Shown piece by piece: positions 26,150 to 34,783 of a stretch of 64,000 nucleotides of DNA. How positions within the stretch are numbered: the stretch's first letter is position 1; every line of letters starts with the position of its first letter. Made by a program: the position numbers and the translations under genes. The notes below the pieces were generated by a model, which saw only the letters and a list, made by a program, of their open reading frames with translations, had not been told where the DNA came from and did no database searches. The stretch is from Rhodopseudomonas julia (GTDB taxonomy: Bacteria; Pseudomonadota; Alphaproteobacteria; Rhizobiales; Afifellaceae): the NCBI RefSeq assembly GCF_030813515.1, contig NZ_JAUSUK010000002.1:186001-250000 (forward strand). The letters run 5' to 3'.

Positions 26150-27451
26150 TTGCAAAGAAAACGTGTCCTGTCCGCGAAACGCCCTTCGATCGCTTCCTTC
26201 ATCGGTCTCGCTCTCGCCTTCGTCTTCGTGCCGTTCATCACCTTTCTGTCGACGCGTTCGGCGCCCGCGGTGTTGAGCTTTGCGACGCTTTTTTTGCTCC
26301 TCGGGGCCTATTGGCGATCAGAGTCGTGGCAGGATTTCGCGGGCCGCTTCACCGCCGTGGCGCGCCAGCCTTTGGCGATCGCGATCGCTTCTTTTGTGCT
26401 TGCCGCTTTTGCGAGTGTCTCATGGTCGGTCGAGCCGGTCATGAGCCTTCAATATGCGTTCCGCCTCTTGGGGAACTGCCTGCTTGGTTTCTCTTTCGTC
26501 GTCGTCATTGCTGATGAGCCCCGACGCAAAATCATGAAATTCCTGGTGGTCGGGCTCGTGATCACGCTGCCGCTTCTCGCTAACGAGCTGCACGGGCCTT
26601 TCCAACTCCGGCAACCCTTCTCCGATACGCTCGGCTCAGAATCGCTCAACCGGGCGGTTCTCGTGACGAGCATCCTGGCTGCGCTCTTCCTGGCCCTCGC
26701 ATGTTCTGAGAAATGGCTGTGCTGGTTGGCGCTTTTTCTCTCGATCGTGGCGGCTGTCGTCGCGGTCCTCTCCTCGTCGCAGTCCTCCGTCCTCTTTTGG
26801 GGCGTGGTGGCGATCGCCTGGCCGCTTGCGATTTACGCGCCGCGGGCAACCGCACGTGCCGTCACCGTGGCGGCCTTTGCGTGTCTCGTCCTCTTTCCAT
26901 TCTTCGCCATGCTCTACACGCCTTGGATGCGCGAGCTGCTCGGTGGCGTTCCAGAGGATGTCGTTCACGCGACGAGTGCAGAAATCCGTCTTTCCATCTG
27001 GGAGAATTTTGCCGAGCTCATCCCGCATGAGCCTCTTCTCGGCTGGGGCTATTATGCCGAACGCGCCATGAGCAAGGGGCTTGCCGGCCCCGCCGCTTCA
27101 GCCGTGATCGGCAGCGCCCATCCGCATGACGTCGCGATCCAATTGTGGGTCGATTTCGGTCTTCTGGGCGTCTTCGTCGCCGGTCTTATCGGTTTTGCCT
27201 GGCTGCGGCGTCTTTTGCAGGCAGACACTGCCGTTCTGTCGGCTGCAAGCGCTTTGACCGCGGGTGTCTTCGCTGTGTGGATGGTGAGCCACGGCGCCTG
27301 GCAGGAATGGTGGCTGGCGATGATGTCGCTCGTCTTCGCAACGCTTCTGCGCAGCGCTCCAGGGAAAGGGGGCGAGGCTATTTCCTTCTGGCGGAAAGCC
27401 GAAACGCCAGCGCATCGAACATCCCAAAACGTAACGCCACCCAAAACGTGA
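26150..27451 (+). CDS. O-antigen ligase/polymerase family membrane protein (WaaL/Wzy-like)
   Basis: This 433-aa protein has about ten to twelve hydrophobic helices. TTG at 26150 is the start best supported, with GAAGGGGG about 8 bases upstream; the first residues are basic (MQRKRVLSAKRPS). Typical features are ASVSWSVEPVMSLQYAFRLL after the second helix pair, and a large periplasmic loop with PHEPLLGWGYYAERAMSKG and GSAHPHDVAIQLWVDFGLLG. The HPH-D-Q-W-G arrangement marks WaaL/Wzy proteins. These join or polymerise polysaccharide on undecaprenyl carriers in the periplasm. It is convergent with the next gene and the two 3' ends overlap by 74 bases. Confidence 0.85.
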   Translation: MQRKRVLSAKRPSIASFIGLALAFVFVPFITFLSTRSAPAVLSFATLFLLLGAYWRSESWQDFAGRFTAVARQPLAIAIASFVLAAFASVSWSVEPVMSLQYAFRLLGNCLLGFSFVVVIADEPRRKIMKFLVVGLVITLPLLANELHGPFQLRQPFSDTLGSESLNRAVLVTSILAALFLALACSEKWLCWLALFLSIVAAVVAVLSSSQSSVLFWGVVAIAWPLAIYAPRATARAVTVAAFACLVLFPFFAMLYTPWMRELLGGVPEDVVHATSAEIRLSIWENFAELIPHEPLLGWGYYAERAMSKGLAGPAASAVIGSAHPHDVAIQLWVDFGLLGVFVAGLIGFAWLRRLLQADTAVLSAASALTAGVFAVWMVSHGAWQEWWLAMMSLVFATLLRSAPGKGGEAISFWRKAETPAHRTSQNVTPPKT

Positions 27452-28403
27452 GCGAACTCGCATAGGCCATGGTGAAAGCCGCGTACGGGGCTCTCGTCGA
27501 GATGAGGGCGAGCGCGATGCAGACGCCGCTGTTGAGGGCGAGGGCGAGCACCACCTGATCGTGCCGCCATCCGCGGCGCACGGCCTTCTGGTAGGCGTGT
27601 TCGCTATGGGCGAGCCAGATGCGCTCGCCACGGCGCGCGCGAATGAAGAGGGTGAGGCCGGTGTCTGTCAGATAATAGGCCGGCAGAATGAGGGCCGCGG
27701 CAAGCTCCCCATCAAGGGCGAGTGCGACCAAGAGAGAGCCCACACAAAAGCCGGCGAAGACACTTCCCGCATCGCCCAGAAAGATCTTCGCGGGATGCCA
27801 GTTGTGGAGGAGAAAACCGAGGCTCGCTGCGATGAGAAGGCAGGGCAGGAGCGGCAGGTGGCCCGCCGGAGCGGCGATGAGCAGAAACCCGATCGCGATC
27901 GCAATCGTCGTTACGCCCGTGATGCCGTCGATGCCGTCCATGAAGTTGTACGCATTGACGAAGCTGAGCAGGAAGAACCACAGGACGATGCGTTCGACGA
28001 GAAGAGGCAGTTCGGGGCTAAGGCTGAGCGAGAGCGGCAGCGACGCGACCGCAGCCGCCACAAGGCCCGCCTGGGCGATAAAGCGCGTGGCGGCCCTCAG
28101 TCCGATCAAATCGTCAAAGGCGGAGACGATCGCCAGCGCAACGGCGATCGCGAGGAATGACATCTCGCTTGCCGCTGGAAGGCCGGTCGGCAGCCCGAAC
28201 ACGAGGCCGATCGAAAGGCAGAGTGCAACGACCGGAAAGAGTGCGAATCCCGCACCCCGGGGGATCGGAGTTTTATGATTGCGGCGTGCGTCTGGCAGGT
28301 CGAGAAGGGCGCGGCGGATGAGCGCCGGGATGAGACTGCGGATGCCAGCCCACGTGACAGCGAAGGCCGCAACCGACAGCCCCAAGGCAATGATCGGATC
28401 CAT
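27378..28403 (-). CDS. WecA/WbpL/MraY-type polyprenyl-phosphate glycosyl-1-phosphate transferase
   Basis: This 341-aa multipass membrane enzyme starts polysaccharide synthesis by attaching a sugar phosphate to undecaprenyl phosphate. Motifs are LLDLPDARRNHKTPIPRGAG (family start), SAFDDLIGLRAATRF (the DD-type Mg motif), NAYNFMDGIDGITG, and HNWHPAKIFLGDAGSVFAGF with the FLGDAGS signature. A cytosolic loop contains HSEHAYQKAVRRGW, matching the HAHQR-like region of WbpL/WecA. It overlaps the ligase gene in tail-to-tail fashion and sits 8 bases after the dehydratase gene, its likely operon partner. Confidence 0.9.
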   Translation of the reverse strand: MDPIIALGLSVAAFAVTWAGIRSLIPALIRRALLDLPDARRNHKTPIPRGAGFALFPVVALCLSIGLVFGLPTGLPAASEMSFLAIAVALAIVSAFDDLIGLRAATRFIAQAGLVAAAVASLPLSLSLSPELPLLVERIVLWFFLLSFVNAYNFMDGIDGITGVTTIAIAIGFLLIAAPAGHLPLLPCLLIAASLGFLLHNWHPAKIFLGDAGSVFAGFCVGSLLVALALDGELAAALILPAYYLTDTGLTLFIRARRGERIWLAHSEHAYQKAVRRGWRHDQVVLALALNSGVCIALALISTRAPYAAFTMAYASSLTFWVALRFGMFDALAFRLSARRK

Positions 28404-28411
28404 CGTGCGGC

Positions 28412-30346
28412 TCAGCCGGGGGCTCTGTCCATCAGAGAGCGCACATTGTTGGTCGGTCTGGTGCTCAACTCGGTGACGCCGCTGCGCAAGAGGGTCACGC
28501 AGCCGGCATTGTCGCCGCGCATCGCGGCGGTTTGGAGATCTGTCAGATAGATGTCGAGACGCTCGGGCAGGATCGCGGGTGCGCTGGCGAGGAGGACACC
28601 CGCAACGGGCGTATGCGTGACCGTCTCGTTCTCGCTGACGAGATCTTCATGCAGCTTCTCGCCCGGACGCAGGCCGGTGAAGACGACCGGCACGTCGACG
28701 TCTGGCTTCCTGCCGGCAAGGCGAATGAGGTTTTTTGCAAGATCGGCGATGCGCACCGGCTCGCCCATGTCGAGAAGGTAGATCTTGCCGCCTCCTTCGG
28801 GGTGGGCGACGCCATAGGCGGATGCCTGCAGAACGAGCTGTGCCGCTTCGCTCGGCGTCATGAAATAGCGCGTGACATCGGCATGAGTGACCGTCAAAGG
28901 CCCGCCGTTTTTGAGCTGCTCTTCGAACAGCGGGAGGACGGAGCCCCGCGAGCCCAGAACGTTGCCGAAGCGCACGATCATGAAGCGCGTGCCTTTCTGC
29001 TCGCGGTCGAGCTTTTGGCAGTAGCGTTCGGCGAGTCCCTTGGTCAGACCGAGGATGTTCTTGGCGTTGGCAGCCTTGTCGGTCGAGATCATGATGAAGG
29101 CGCTGGCGCCGGAGGCACAGGCGGCGTCTGCCGCGTTCTTGGTACCAAAGACGTTGGAAAGAACCGCCTCGACGGGATTTCTCTCCACGATCGGCACATG
29201 CTTAAGCGCCGCGGCATGGAAGACGAGTTCCGGCCTCTCGCGCATGAACAGCGCCTTCAGCGCTTCGCGGTCGCGGATATCGCAGAGGATCGGGACCACC
29301 TGCGCCTGAATGCTCGGATTCTTCCGGATCCGGCGATCGATCTCATAAAGATTGTGCTCGCTGTTCTCCACCAGGATGAGACGCGATGCGCCGAAACGCA
29401 CGACCTGCTTGACGATTTCGGAGCCGACCGAGCCACCGGCACCCGTGATGAGGACGCTGCGCCCGGCGATCAGACGGTTGATTCCCTCCTCGTCGAGAAC
29501 CACGGGCTGACGGCCGAGCAGGTCTTCGATCTTGACCGCTTCCGGCTCCACATTCTGCTGGGACCCCTGCAGATCCTGAATGTTCGGCAGCCGGTTGACG
29601 GTCAGCCCGACCTGTGAGGCGGCGTCGACGAGCTCGTTCAGGACATCGCGCGGCGTGTTCACGCGCGCGACAATGATCTGCGTCGGGGGCGTTGAAGTGC
29701 GCCTCAGCTGCGTGACCTGCCGCGCCATGCCCTCGATCGTGCTCAAGACCGGAACACCATGAAGCTGGCGCCCGACGTGCCGGGGGTTTGTCTCGATGAT
29801 GCCGACGATGAGGAAGCGGGATTTGCGGTCGCGCTTCACGGCGCGGATGAAGACGTCGGCTTCGTCATTGAAGCCGAAAAGCAGCACCGGCTCGAGCGGG
29901 TTGCGCGGGTCATGGCTGGAGCGGCCGATGAGGCTGTCGCGATAGAGCCGGTAGGCCATGCGGGGGGCACCCAGCATGACGGTCAGGACGAACCACTCGA
30001 TGACGAGAACGGAGCGGGGCAGGGCACCACCGCGCTGGATAAGGAAAATCACCAGCAGAAAGATGAAGATGGAAGCGGTGACCGCTTTGGAGATCGCATA
30101 GATGTCGCGCACGGACGCATAGCGCCAGGAACCGCTGTGCAGGCGAAACATCGGAAAGACGAGCACGCAGACGAGCGTGAAGATGCCGATCAGGCTCACC
30201 ACCTCGCCGGGAGCGAATGTCGGTTCTGTTCCCGTGCGCAGATAATAGGAAAGACCAAGAGAGATCGCTGCGGCCGAAAAATCATAGCCGTAGATTATCC
30301 AGCTGCGCATGCGCCGGGAGATGCGTCTGACCACCTGATCGATCAC
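28412..30346 (-). CDS. Membrane-anchored nucleotide-sugar 4,6-dehydratase/epimerase (WbpM/CapD-like)
   Basis: This 644-aa protein has four N-terminal membrane helices (about 15-140) and a CoA-binding-like Rossmann domain (about 150-270). A C-terminal dehydratase domain starts at SVLITGAGGSVGSEIVKQ. WbpM-type enzymes convert UDP-GlcNAc to the 4-keto-6-deoxy sugar used for amino-sugar precursors. In the catalytic segment STDKAANAKNILGLTKGLAE the usual Tyr/Met of the (Y/M)xxxK pair is Leu432, with Lys436 kept. It is the first gene of a two-gene unit with the WbpL-type transferase, which would use its product. Confidence 0.9.
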   Translation of the reverse strand: MIDQVVRRISRRMRSWIIYGYDFSAAAISLGLSYYLRTGTEPTFAPGEVVSLIGIFTLVCVLVFPMFRLHSGSWRYASVRDIYAISKAVTASIFIFLLVIFLIQRGGALPRSVLVIEWFVLTVMLGAPRMAYRLYRDSLIGRSSHDPRNPLEPVLLFGFNDEADVFIRAVKRDRKSRFLIVGIIETNPRHVGRQLHGVPVLSTIEGMARQVTQLRRTSTPPTQIIVARVNTPRDVLNELVDAASQVGLTVNRLPNIQDLQGSQQNVEPEAVKIEDLLGRQPVVLDEEGINRLIAGRSVLITGAGGSVGSEIVKQVVRFGASRLILVENSEHNLYEIDRRIRKNPSIQAQVVPILCDIRDREALKALFMRERPELVFHAAALKHVPIVERNPVEAVLSNVFGTKNAADAACASGASAFIMISTDKAANAKNILGLTKGLAERYCQKLDREQKGTRFMIVRFGNVLGSRGSVLPLFEEQLKNGGPLTVTHADVTRYFMTPSEAAQLVLQASAYGVAHPEGGGKIYLLDMGEPVRIADLAKNLIRLAGRKPDVDVPVVFTGLRPGEKLHEDLVSENETVTHTPVAGVLLASAPAILPERLDIYLTDLQTAAMRGDNAGCVTLLRSGVTELSTRPTNNVRSLMDRAPG

Positions 30347-30512
30347 GTCCGGCTCCCGGTTTGATGCTGAGGCGCATAAAGCGATGGCAGGTCAAAATCG
30401 CTGCCCTGTCGCGCGTTCCCATGCGAGGTCTCGCACGGATCATACAATCTCGAAGCTATGTCAAAGCTATGGCAGAAGCGCATACCGTTTCTTGCCGCCC
30501 CCTCTCGGAAAG

Positions 30513-31568
30513 CTACTCGGCCGGGGTCTTGGTCGAGTGCTGTTTCAACTGGCGGATGTCGGCAAGGGCTTGAAAGAAGCGGTCTTCGGCCGCCCTTGGC
30601 TTTTCCTCTGAGGAACCGTCCGAGGCATCCGAAGAGGCCTCTGTGCGGGCCGAAGCATGACCGTTCTTCGCTTCGGCGTTGCCGTCCGTCTGTGTGCCGT
30701 TCTTGTTTGTGAAGCCGTTGGCGCCCGCAGGCTGCATCGGTCGGTCGGCAGCCATGCGGCGAATGTCTTCGGCGATGCGTGCCACTTCCTCGGCGCCGAT
30801 CGGCTCCGCGTCTTTGGCTGTGTCTCTGGAATTTTGATTTCGAGGAAGATGGCGGGCAGCCTGCGTGCGGTGGCCGGGCGCGCGGCGCGCCTCGCTGCGA
30901 CGCTGCGCGGCTTTCGCCTCTTTCCGGCTGGGCCTCTTGCTCTCTTCCGGAGCCTCGGCGTTTTCCGTTGAAGGCTCGCGTTTGCCGGCCTCCGGCTCCG
31001 CCTCAGAGGCGGCATCACCGATGACGGAGCGAAGGTAATCGATTTCCGCGCGCATGCCGATCAGATCGACGCGGCGATCCTCCGCCAAGCTCTTCAAATC
31101 CTGGATCTCATCTTGCAGAGCGAGCCGGCGCTCCATCTCTGCTTCCAATGCGTTGCGGCCGGCGCGAAGCGCCGTGCCGGTTTCTGCCAGGCGCTTCTTG
31201 GTTTCGATGAGTTCGGAGTTCGTCTGTTCGAGGCGCGTGCCAAGCTCGCCGATTTCTTCGTCTCGGGACGCGAGATCGCTTCGCAACGCCGCGATCTCCT
31301 GCGTCTTGAGGTCGGAATCGAGGCGATAGGCGGTGACGCGGTCGCGAAAGGTGCTCGCGTCACGCTCCAGCCGGCGTATGGCGATCGCATTGCGGGCGCG
31401 CATCTCGTCGCGCTCCGTATCGAAATCGGCTCTCGTTATCGCCAGGCTCGCCTTCAGACGCTGTTCCGTCACGCGCCGGATGCGGCGAGCAAGGACCGTG
31501 AAAAACGCAAGACAGAACAATCCGCTCGCAAATGCGCCAAGGGCGAACAGCATAGCCGCTTGTATCAT
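30513..31568 (-). CDS. Membrane-anchored coiled-coil protein of unknown function
   Basis: The ATG at 31568 is chosen because GGAG lies 7 bases upstream and it begins the membrane segment directly (MIQAAMLFALGAFASGLFCL). The 351-aa product has one N-terminal helix (about 1-25) and a long heptad-like coiled coil (about 35-185, rich in Arg, Glu, Leu and Ala). The tail is Lys/Arg/Glu-rich and probably disordered (about 195-351). No enzyme motif is visible. It follows the polysaccharide unit on the same strand but lies 166 bases upstream of it. Family not recognised; a scaffold role at the inner membrane is only a guess. Confidence 0.7.
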   Translation of the reverse strand: MIQAAMLFALGAFASGLFCLAFFTVLARRIRRVTEQRLKASLAITRADFDTERDEMRARNAIAIRRLERDASTFRDRVTAYRLDSDLKTQEIAALRSDLASRDEEIGELGTRLEQTNSELIETKKRLAETGTALRAGRNALEAEMERRLALQDEIQDLKSLAEDRRVDLIGMRAEIDYLRSVIGDAASEAEPEAGKREPSTENAEAPEESKRPSRKEAKAAQRRSEARRAPGHRTQAARHLPRNQNSRDTAKDAEPIGAEEVARIAEDIRRMAADRPMQPAGANGFTNKNGTQTDGNAEAKNGHASARTEASSDASDGSSEEKPRAAEDRFFQALADIRQLKQHSTKTPAE

Positions 31569-31707
31569 CACCGGCTCCGTCCGCGGCAGGCCCTTAGAAA
31601 TAGAGGCAGGTTGCGCAGACGGCAACAAGAGCTTGGCCGGGGCGTGCGCGTGTCGGCAATACTATCGCAAAAATGTCACGGCCTGTTCAAGCTTTGCGTC
31701 GGCTTGC

Positions 31708-32328
31708 TCAGAACGGATTCCAGGTCGGCCTGGAGGTGAACTTGAGATAGCCGAGATTGACGCCCAGCCGGGCGCCGACGCCGGTGCGGATCGGCACGAC
31801 ATAGATCGGGTCGTGCACCCCGGTGTGAGAGAGAACCGTCATGCCGAGGCCGCCGACCATATAAGCGGAGCCGTTCACGCCTGCGAAGCGCTGGTAAATG
31901 GAGTTGTAGCTCGGCAGGTTGTAGACGAGCATCATCGTGCGATTGCCGTCACCGCCGAAATCCCAGCCGACCGAGGGGCCTTGCCAGAAGATGTGGCTGG
32001 GCGGTGCGAGTTTGGTGTAAATCGTGCCCTCGCCGTAGCGCAGGCCGCCGATCAGGGCACCGGAGCCTTCCTGGCCGATGATATAGCCGTTGGGAAGGCC
32101 GTAACGCTGGATGGCCTTTTCCACGAGGGTCGCCAGGCCGCCGGAGGCTGCGCCAAAGACGTGGTGGCCCGCTTCCACGACCTCAGCCGCCGTGTAATTG
32201 ATGCTGCCCGGTTCTCCGGCCTGAGCCGATGCCGGCTGGACCGCACCCGCCGGAGTGGCGAAAGCGGCTGGAGCGACAGCGATCTGAACTGCCAGCGCGC
32301 CGGCGGCAAGAAGTCTGGCTATGGGCAT
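31708..32328 (-). CDS. eipA: Envelope integrity protein EipA (DUF1134)
   Basis: This 206-aa periplasmic protein has a signal peptide (about residues 1-25, ending near PAAFATPAGA). The DUF1134 body is unmistakable: AAEVVEAGHHVFGAASGGLA, QEGSGALIGGLRYGEGTIYT, FWQGPSVGWDFGGDGNRTMM and GVNLGYLKFTSRPTWNPF at the C-terminus. EipA supports envelope integrity in Brucella, where its gene lies next to chpT and ctrA (recalled). The same order is seen here, with chpT divergent after 182 bases. Family assignment is secure; the biochemical activity is unknown. Confidence 0.93.
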   Translation of the reverse strand: MPIARLLAAGALAVQIAVAPAAFATPAGAVQPASAQAGEPGSINYTAAEVVEAGHHVFGAASGGLATLVEKAIQRYGLPNGYIIGQEGSGALIGGLRYGEGTIYTKLAPPSHIFWQGPSVGWDFGGDGNRTMMLVYNLPSYNSIYQRFAGVNGSAYMVGGLGMTVLSHTGVHDPIYVVPIRTGVGARLGVNLGYLKFTSRPTWNPF

Positions 32329-32510
32329 GGGCCCTCCTGCGACGGCTTGTTAATGAACTCGATTGGTCCACAGGAAACGGCAGAATGGTAAATGTCGGGT
32401 AAACCCCCGAGAAATGGGGCGCGGCGGCTGGTCCGCGGCAGGCGCGGTCGATACGATGCACCACCCATGAGCGACGAATCGCTTTCTGACCCACTTTCGG
32501 ATTTCAGCCG

Positions 32511-33155
32511 ATGACCAGCCTTAAAATTGCGCCAGTCGACCTCGCCGCCTTGATCGCGAGCCGGGTCTGCCATGACGTCATCAGCCCTGTCGGCGCCATT
32601 GCGAACGGACTCGAAGTCCTCGACGAGGAAACCGATCCGAGCATGCGCGACTTCGCGATGGATCTCATTCGCAAGAGCTCCCGTCAGGCCTCGGTGAAGC
32701 TGCAATTTTCGCGCTTGGCCTTCGGCGCTTCGGGCGGCGCGGGTGCGCAGATCGATATGGCCGATGCGGGCCGGTGTGCGGGCGAGTTCCTGGAGCGTGA
32801 GAAAGCCAATCTCGACTGGCAGGTCGAGGCGCAGCTGCTGCCGAAAGCCGAGGCGAAGATCCTGCTCAATCTTCTGCTTCTCGGGGCCAACACGATTGCC
32901 CGGGGCGGCACTTTGACGGTCGGCGCCACGCAGGCGGAGAACGGGGTGACGATCAGCGTGGTGGCGGCCGGCGACCGCGCCCGTCTTTCCGACAGTGTGC
33001 GTACGGTGCTTCTCTCGGGCGAAGTTCCCGAGCAGCTCGATGCGCATTCGGTGCAGCCGCTTTATGCGGTCATGCTCGCCGAAGAGGTCGGTCTCGCTTT
33101 CGAGATCGCCGAAGAGGAGGGGAAGGTCTCTTTCCTCGCTCGCCCAAGGGCCTGA
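32511..33155 (+). CDS. chpT: Histidine phosphotransferase ChpT
   Basis: This 214-aa cytoplasmic protein relays phosphate from the hybrid kinase CckA to the response regulators CtrA and CpdR. The phospho-accepting His21 sits in ASRVCHDVISPVGAIANGLE, the ChpT hallmark. The C-terminal part is a degenerate ATPase-like domain without nucleotide-binding motifs. It is convergent with ctrA, its target, with a terminator between. CckA is not in this window. Gene order eipA-chpT-ctrA matches Brucella. Confidence 0.93.
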   Translation: MTSLKIAPVDLAALIASRVCHDVISPVGAIANGLEVLDEETDPSMRDFAMDLIRKSSRQASVKLQFSRLAFGASGGAGAQIDMADAGRCAGEFLEREKANLDWQVEAQLLPKAEAKILLNLLLLGANTIARGGTLTVGATQAENGVTISVVAAGDRARLSDSVRTVLLSGEVPEQLDAHSVQPLYAVMLAEEVGLAFEIAEEEGKVSFLARPRA

Positions 33156-33224
33156 GCGAGGGTCCTCGCGCACAGGTGGACGCACGCCTTCCGCGTGCTA
33201 CGGAAAGTCCGCGCGCAACGAAAA

Positions 33225-33249
33225 GCCCCGCGACCTTGCGGTGCGGGGC
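33225..33249 (-). terminator. Terminator of ctrA (shared with chpT)
   Basis: GCCCCGC (33225-33231) pairs with GCGGGGC (33243-33249), and ACC with GGT inside, with one bulged G and a TTGC loop. On the minus strand the hairpin is followed by TTTTCGTT, so it is a proper intrinsic terminator for ctrA. Confidence 0.8.
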
Positions 33250-33274
33250 GATCGAAGGGAATTGAAAAGAGACT

Positions 33275-33976
33275 TCAGGCGCTTTCGCGGAATTCTTCCT
33301 GATCGGGCTCGCGCAGCACGTAACCGCGTCCCCATACCGTCTCGATATAATTCTCGCCGTCGGTTGCAGCCGCGAGCTTCTTTCTGAGCTTGCAGATGAA
33401 CACGTCGATGATTTTGAGCTCCGGCTCGTCCATGCCGCCGTAGAGATGGTTGAGGAACATCTCCTTGGTCAGCGTCGTGCCCTTTCTGAGGGAGAGGAGT
33501 TCCAGCATCTGGTACTCCTTGCCGGTCAGATGCACACGCTGGCCGGCCACTTCCACCGTTTTGGTGTCGAGGTTGACCCGGAGATTGCCGGTCTGGATGA
33601 CCGATTCCGCATGCCCCTTGGAACGACGGACGACGGCGTTGATGCGCGCGACCAGCTCGTCCTTGTGGAAGGGCTTGGTCATATAATCGTCGGCGCCGAA
33701 GCCCAGGCCGCGGACTTTGTCCTCGATGCCGCCCAAGCCTGAAAGGATCAGGATCGGCGTCTTAACTTTGGCGACACGGAGCTGCTTCAAGACATCGTAG
33801 CCGGTCATATCCGGCAAGTTGAGGTCGAGAAGGATAATGTCGTAGTCGTAGAGCTTGCCGAGGTCGACACCTTCCTCACCGAGGTCGGTCGTATAGACGT
33901 TGAAGCTTTCCGACTTCAGCATCAATTCGATCGACTGTGCGGTGGCGCTGTCGTCCTCGATCAGAAGAACACGCAT
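33275..33976 (-). CDS. ctrA: Cell-cycle response regulator CtrA
   Basis: This is a 233-aa OmpR-type regulator. The receiver domain (1-120) has phospho-acceptor Asp51 in [10 protein letters not shown], and Lys in [20 protein letters not shown]. The C-terminal winged helix includes [20 protein letters not shown], then [20 protein letters not shown]. The sequence is nearly the textbook CtrA, the master regulator of cell division, motility and replication in alphaproteobacteria. It is divergent from fliJ with 393 bp between them. That gap holds five GANTC sites and several TTAA half-sites, suggesting control by DNA methylation and autoregulation. Confidence 0.98.
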   Translation of the reverse strand: MRVLLIEDDSATAQSIELMLKSESFNVYTTDLGEEGVDLGKLYDYDIILLDLNLPDMTGYDVLKQLRVAKVKTPILILSGLGGIEDKVRGLGFGADDYMTKPFHKDELVARINAVVRRSKGHAESVIQTGNLRVNLDTKTVEVAGQRVHLTGKEYQMLELLSLRKGTTLTKEMFLNHLYGGMDEPELKIIDVFICKLRKKLAAATDGENYIETVWGRGYVLREPDQEEFRESA

Positions 33977-34078
33977 GCCAATCCCCTCCTAGCCCTTTTC
34001 GTGCCGCTCGAGTGATGTGTGGCCCGAGCCGACTGAGCAGGCAAAACCGCAGCCACATTTACGTCGGAATGGTTAACA

Positions 34079-34148
34079 GAGTCTGACTCCAACCAGCAAG
34101 CCCATAACGTCAGCTGCTTAAAATAGAGTCTTGATTCCATTCCGATTC
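34079..34148. promoter_or_regulatory. Cluster of five GANTC (CcrM-type) sites in the ctrA/fliJ intergenic region
   Basis: GANTC occurs at 34079-34083, 34085-34089, 34126-34130, 34133-34137 and 34144-34148. Single TTAA half-sites lie at 34073, 34118, 34261 and 34281, but no perfect TTAA-N7-TTAA was found. The cluster is 100-170 bases upstream of the ctrA start. In Caulobacter a GANTC site in ctrA P1 ties transcription to replication. The whole gap (33977-34369) contains no gene I can support. Confidence 0.6.
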
Positions 34149-34369
34149 CGCTGCGTCACCTGCATCGAGAAACGTTGTGGTGCCGATGCGGCTGGACGCC
34201 TTCGCGCCGGCGCCGAACCGGCCAACTCAAAGCAAACGGCATCAAGCGATTTACCGTGCCTTAAGTCCTCGTCCCTATCATTAACGTCAGTCGTAAACGA
34301 ACGGTTACCGCCGCCCGTTGCCGGTGTCATGTGGAGCGGGTGGACCCTCGGGGCTGGGGAGTATTGAGT

Positions 34370-34741
34370 ATGAAGTCGCGAGACGCATCCATCCGGCAAA
34401 AACGCTTTAAAGTTGAAGATTGCGAGCGGCGGCTCGGCCAAATCGACGCCATGATCGAAGAATTCAGCCGGATGGCGGCTGATCTAGAGCATGAGATAGC
34501 GGCTGAAAAGCGGCGGACGGGGATCGAAGACGAAAAGCATTTCGCCTATTCGACCTTTGCGCGTGCCGCAGGCCAGCGGCGGAGCAATCTGCTCGCTTCG
34601 GTTGATGATTTGAACAGGCAGCGCGAAGCCGCCCAGGCTGCGCTGGAAACCGCGCGTGCCGAGCTTCAGCGCGAAGAGGGACGGCTCGGCCGTGAAAACC
34701 CGAGCGCAGCTTCTTCCGGCCACGGTCGTCTGGCGAGCTGA
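34370..34741 (+). CDS. fliJ: Flagellar export protein FliJ
   Basis: The ATG at 34370 has GGGGAG about 8 bases upstream; an earlier in-frame start is unlikely. The 123-aa product is almost wholly helical and highly charged (MKSRDASIRQKRFKVEDCER, then FSRMAADLEHEIAAEKRR). This matches the alphaproteobacterial FliJ pattern, including the HFAYSTFARAAGQRRSNLL segment. FliJ is the chaperone-like stalk of the flagellar export ATPase. Location upstream of and divergent from ctrA is common in Rhizobiales. Its ATPase partner FliI is not in this window, so the gene stands alone. Confidence 0.82.
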   Translation: MKSRDASIRQKRFKVEDCERRLGQIDAMIEEFSRMAADLEHEIAAEKRRTGIEDEKHFAYSTFARAAGQRRSNLLASVDDLNRQREAAQAALETARAELQREEGRLGRENPSAASSGHGRLAS

Positions 34742-34750
34742 AATTTCATC

Positions 34751-34779
34751 CGGCGCCCTCGGCCACGCCGGGGGCGCCG
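34751..34779. terminator. Hairpin between fliJ and sulfotransferase-like gene
   Basis: CGGCGCCC (34751-34758) pairs perfectly with GGGCGCCG (34772-34779) in the 42-base gap between two convergent genes. No T tract, so strength is uncertain. Confidence 0.5.
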
Positions 34780-34783
34780 CCGA

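Noticed and set aside
33977-34369. Perfect CtrA box (TTAA-N7-TTAA) in front of ctrA
   Set aside because: Only single TTAA half-sites and a TTAC-N6-TTAA at 34251 were found; spacing does not fit, so only the GANTC cluster is reported.
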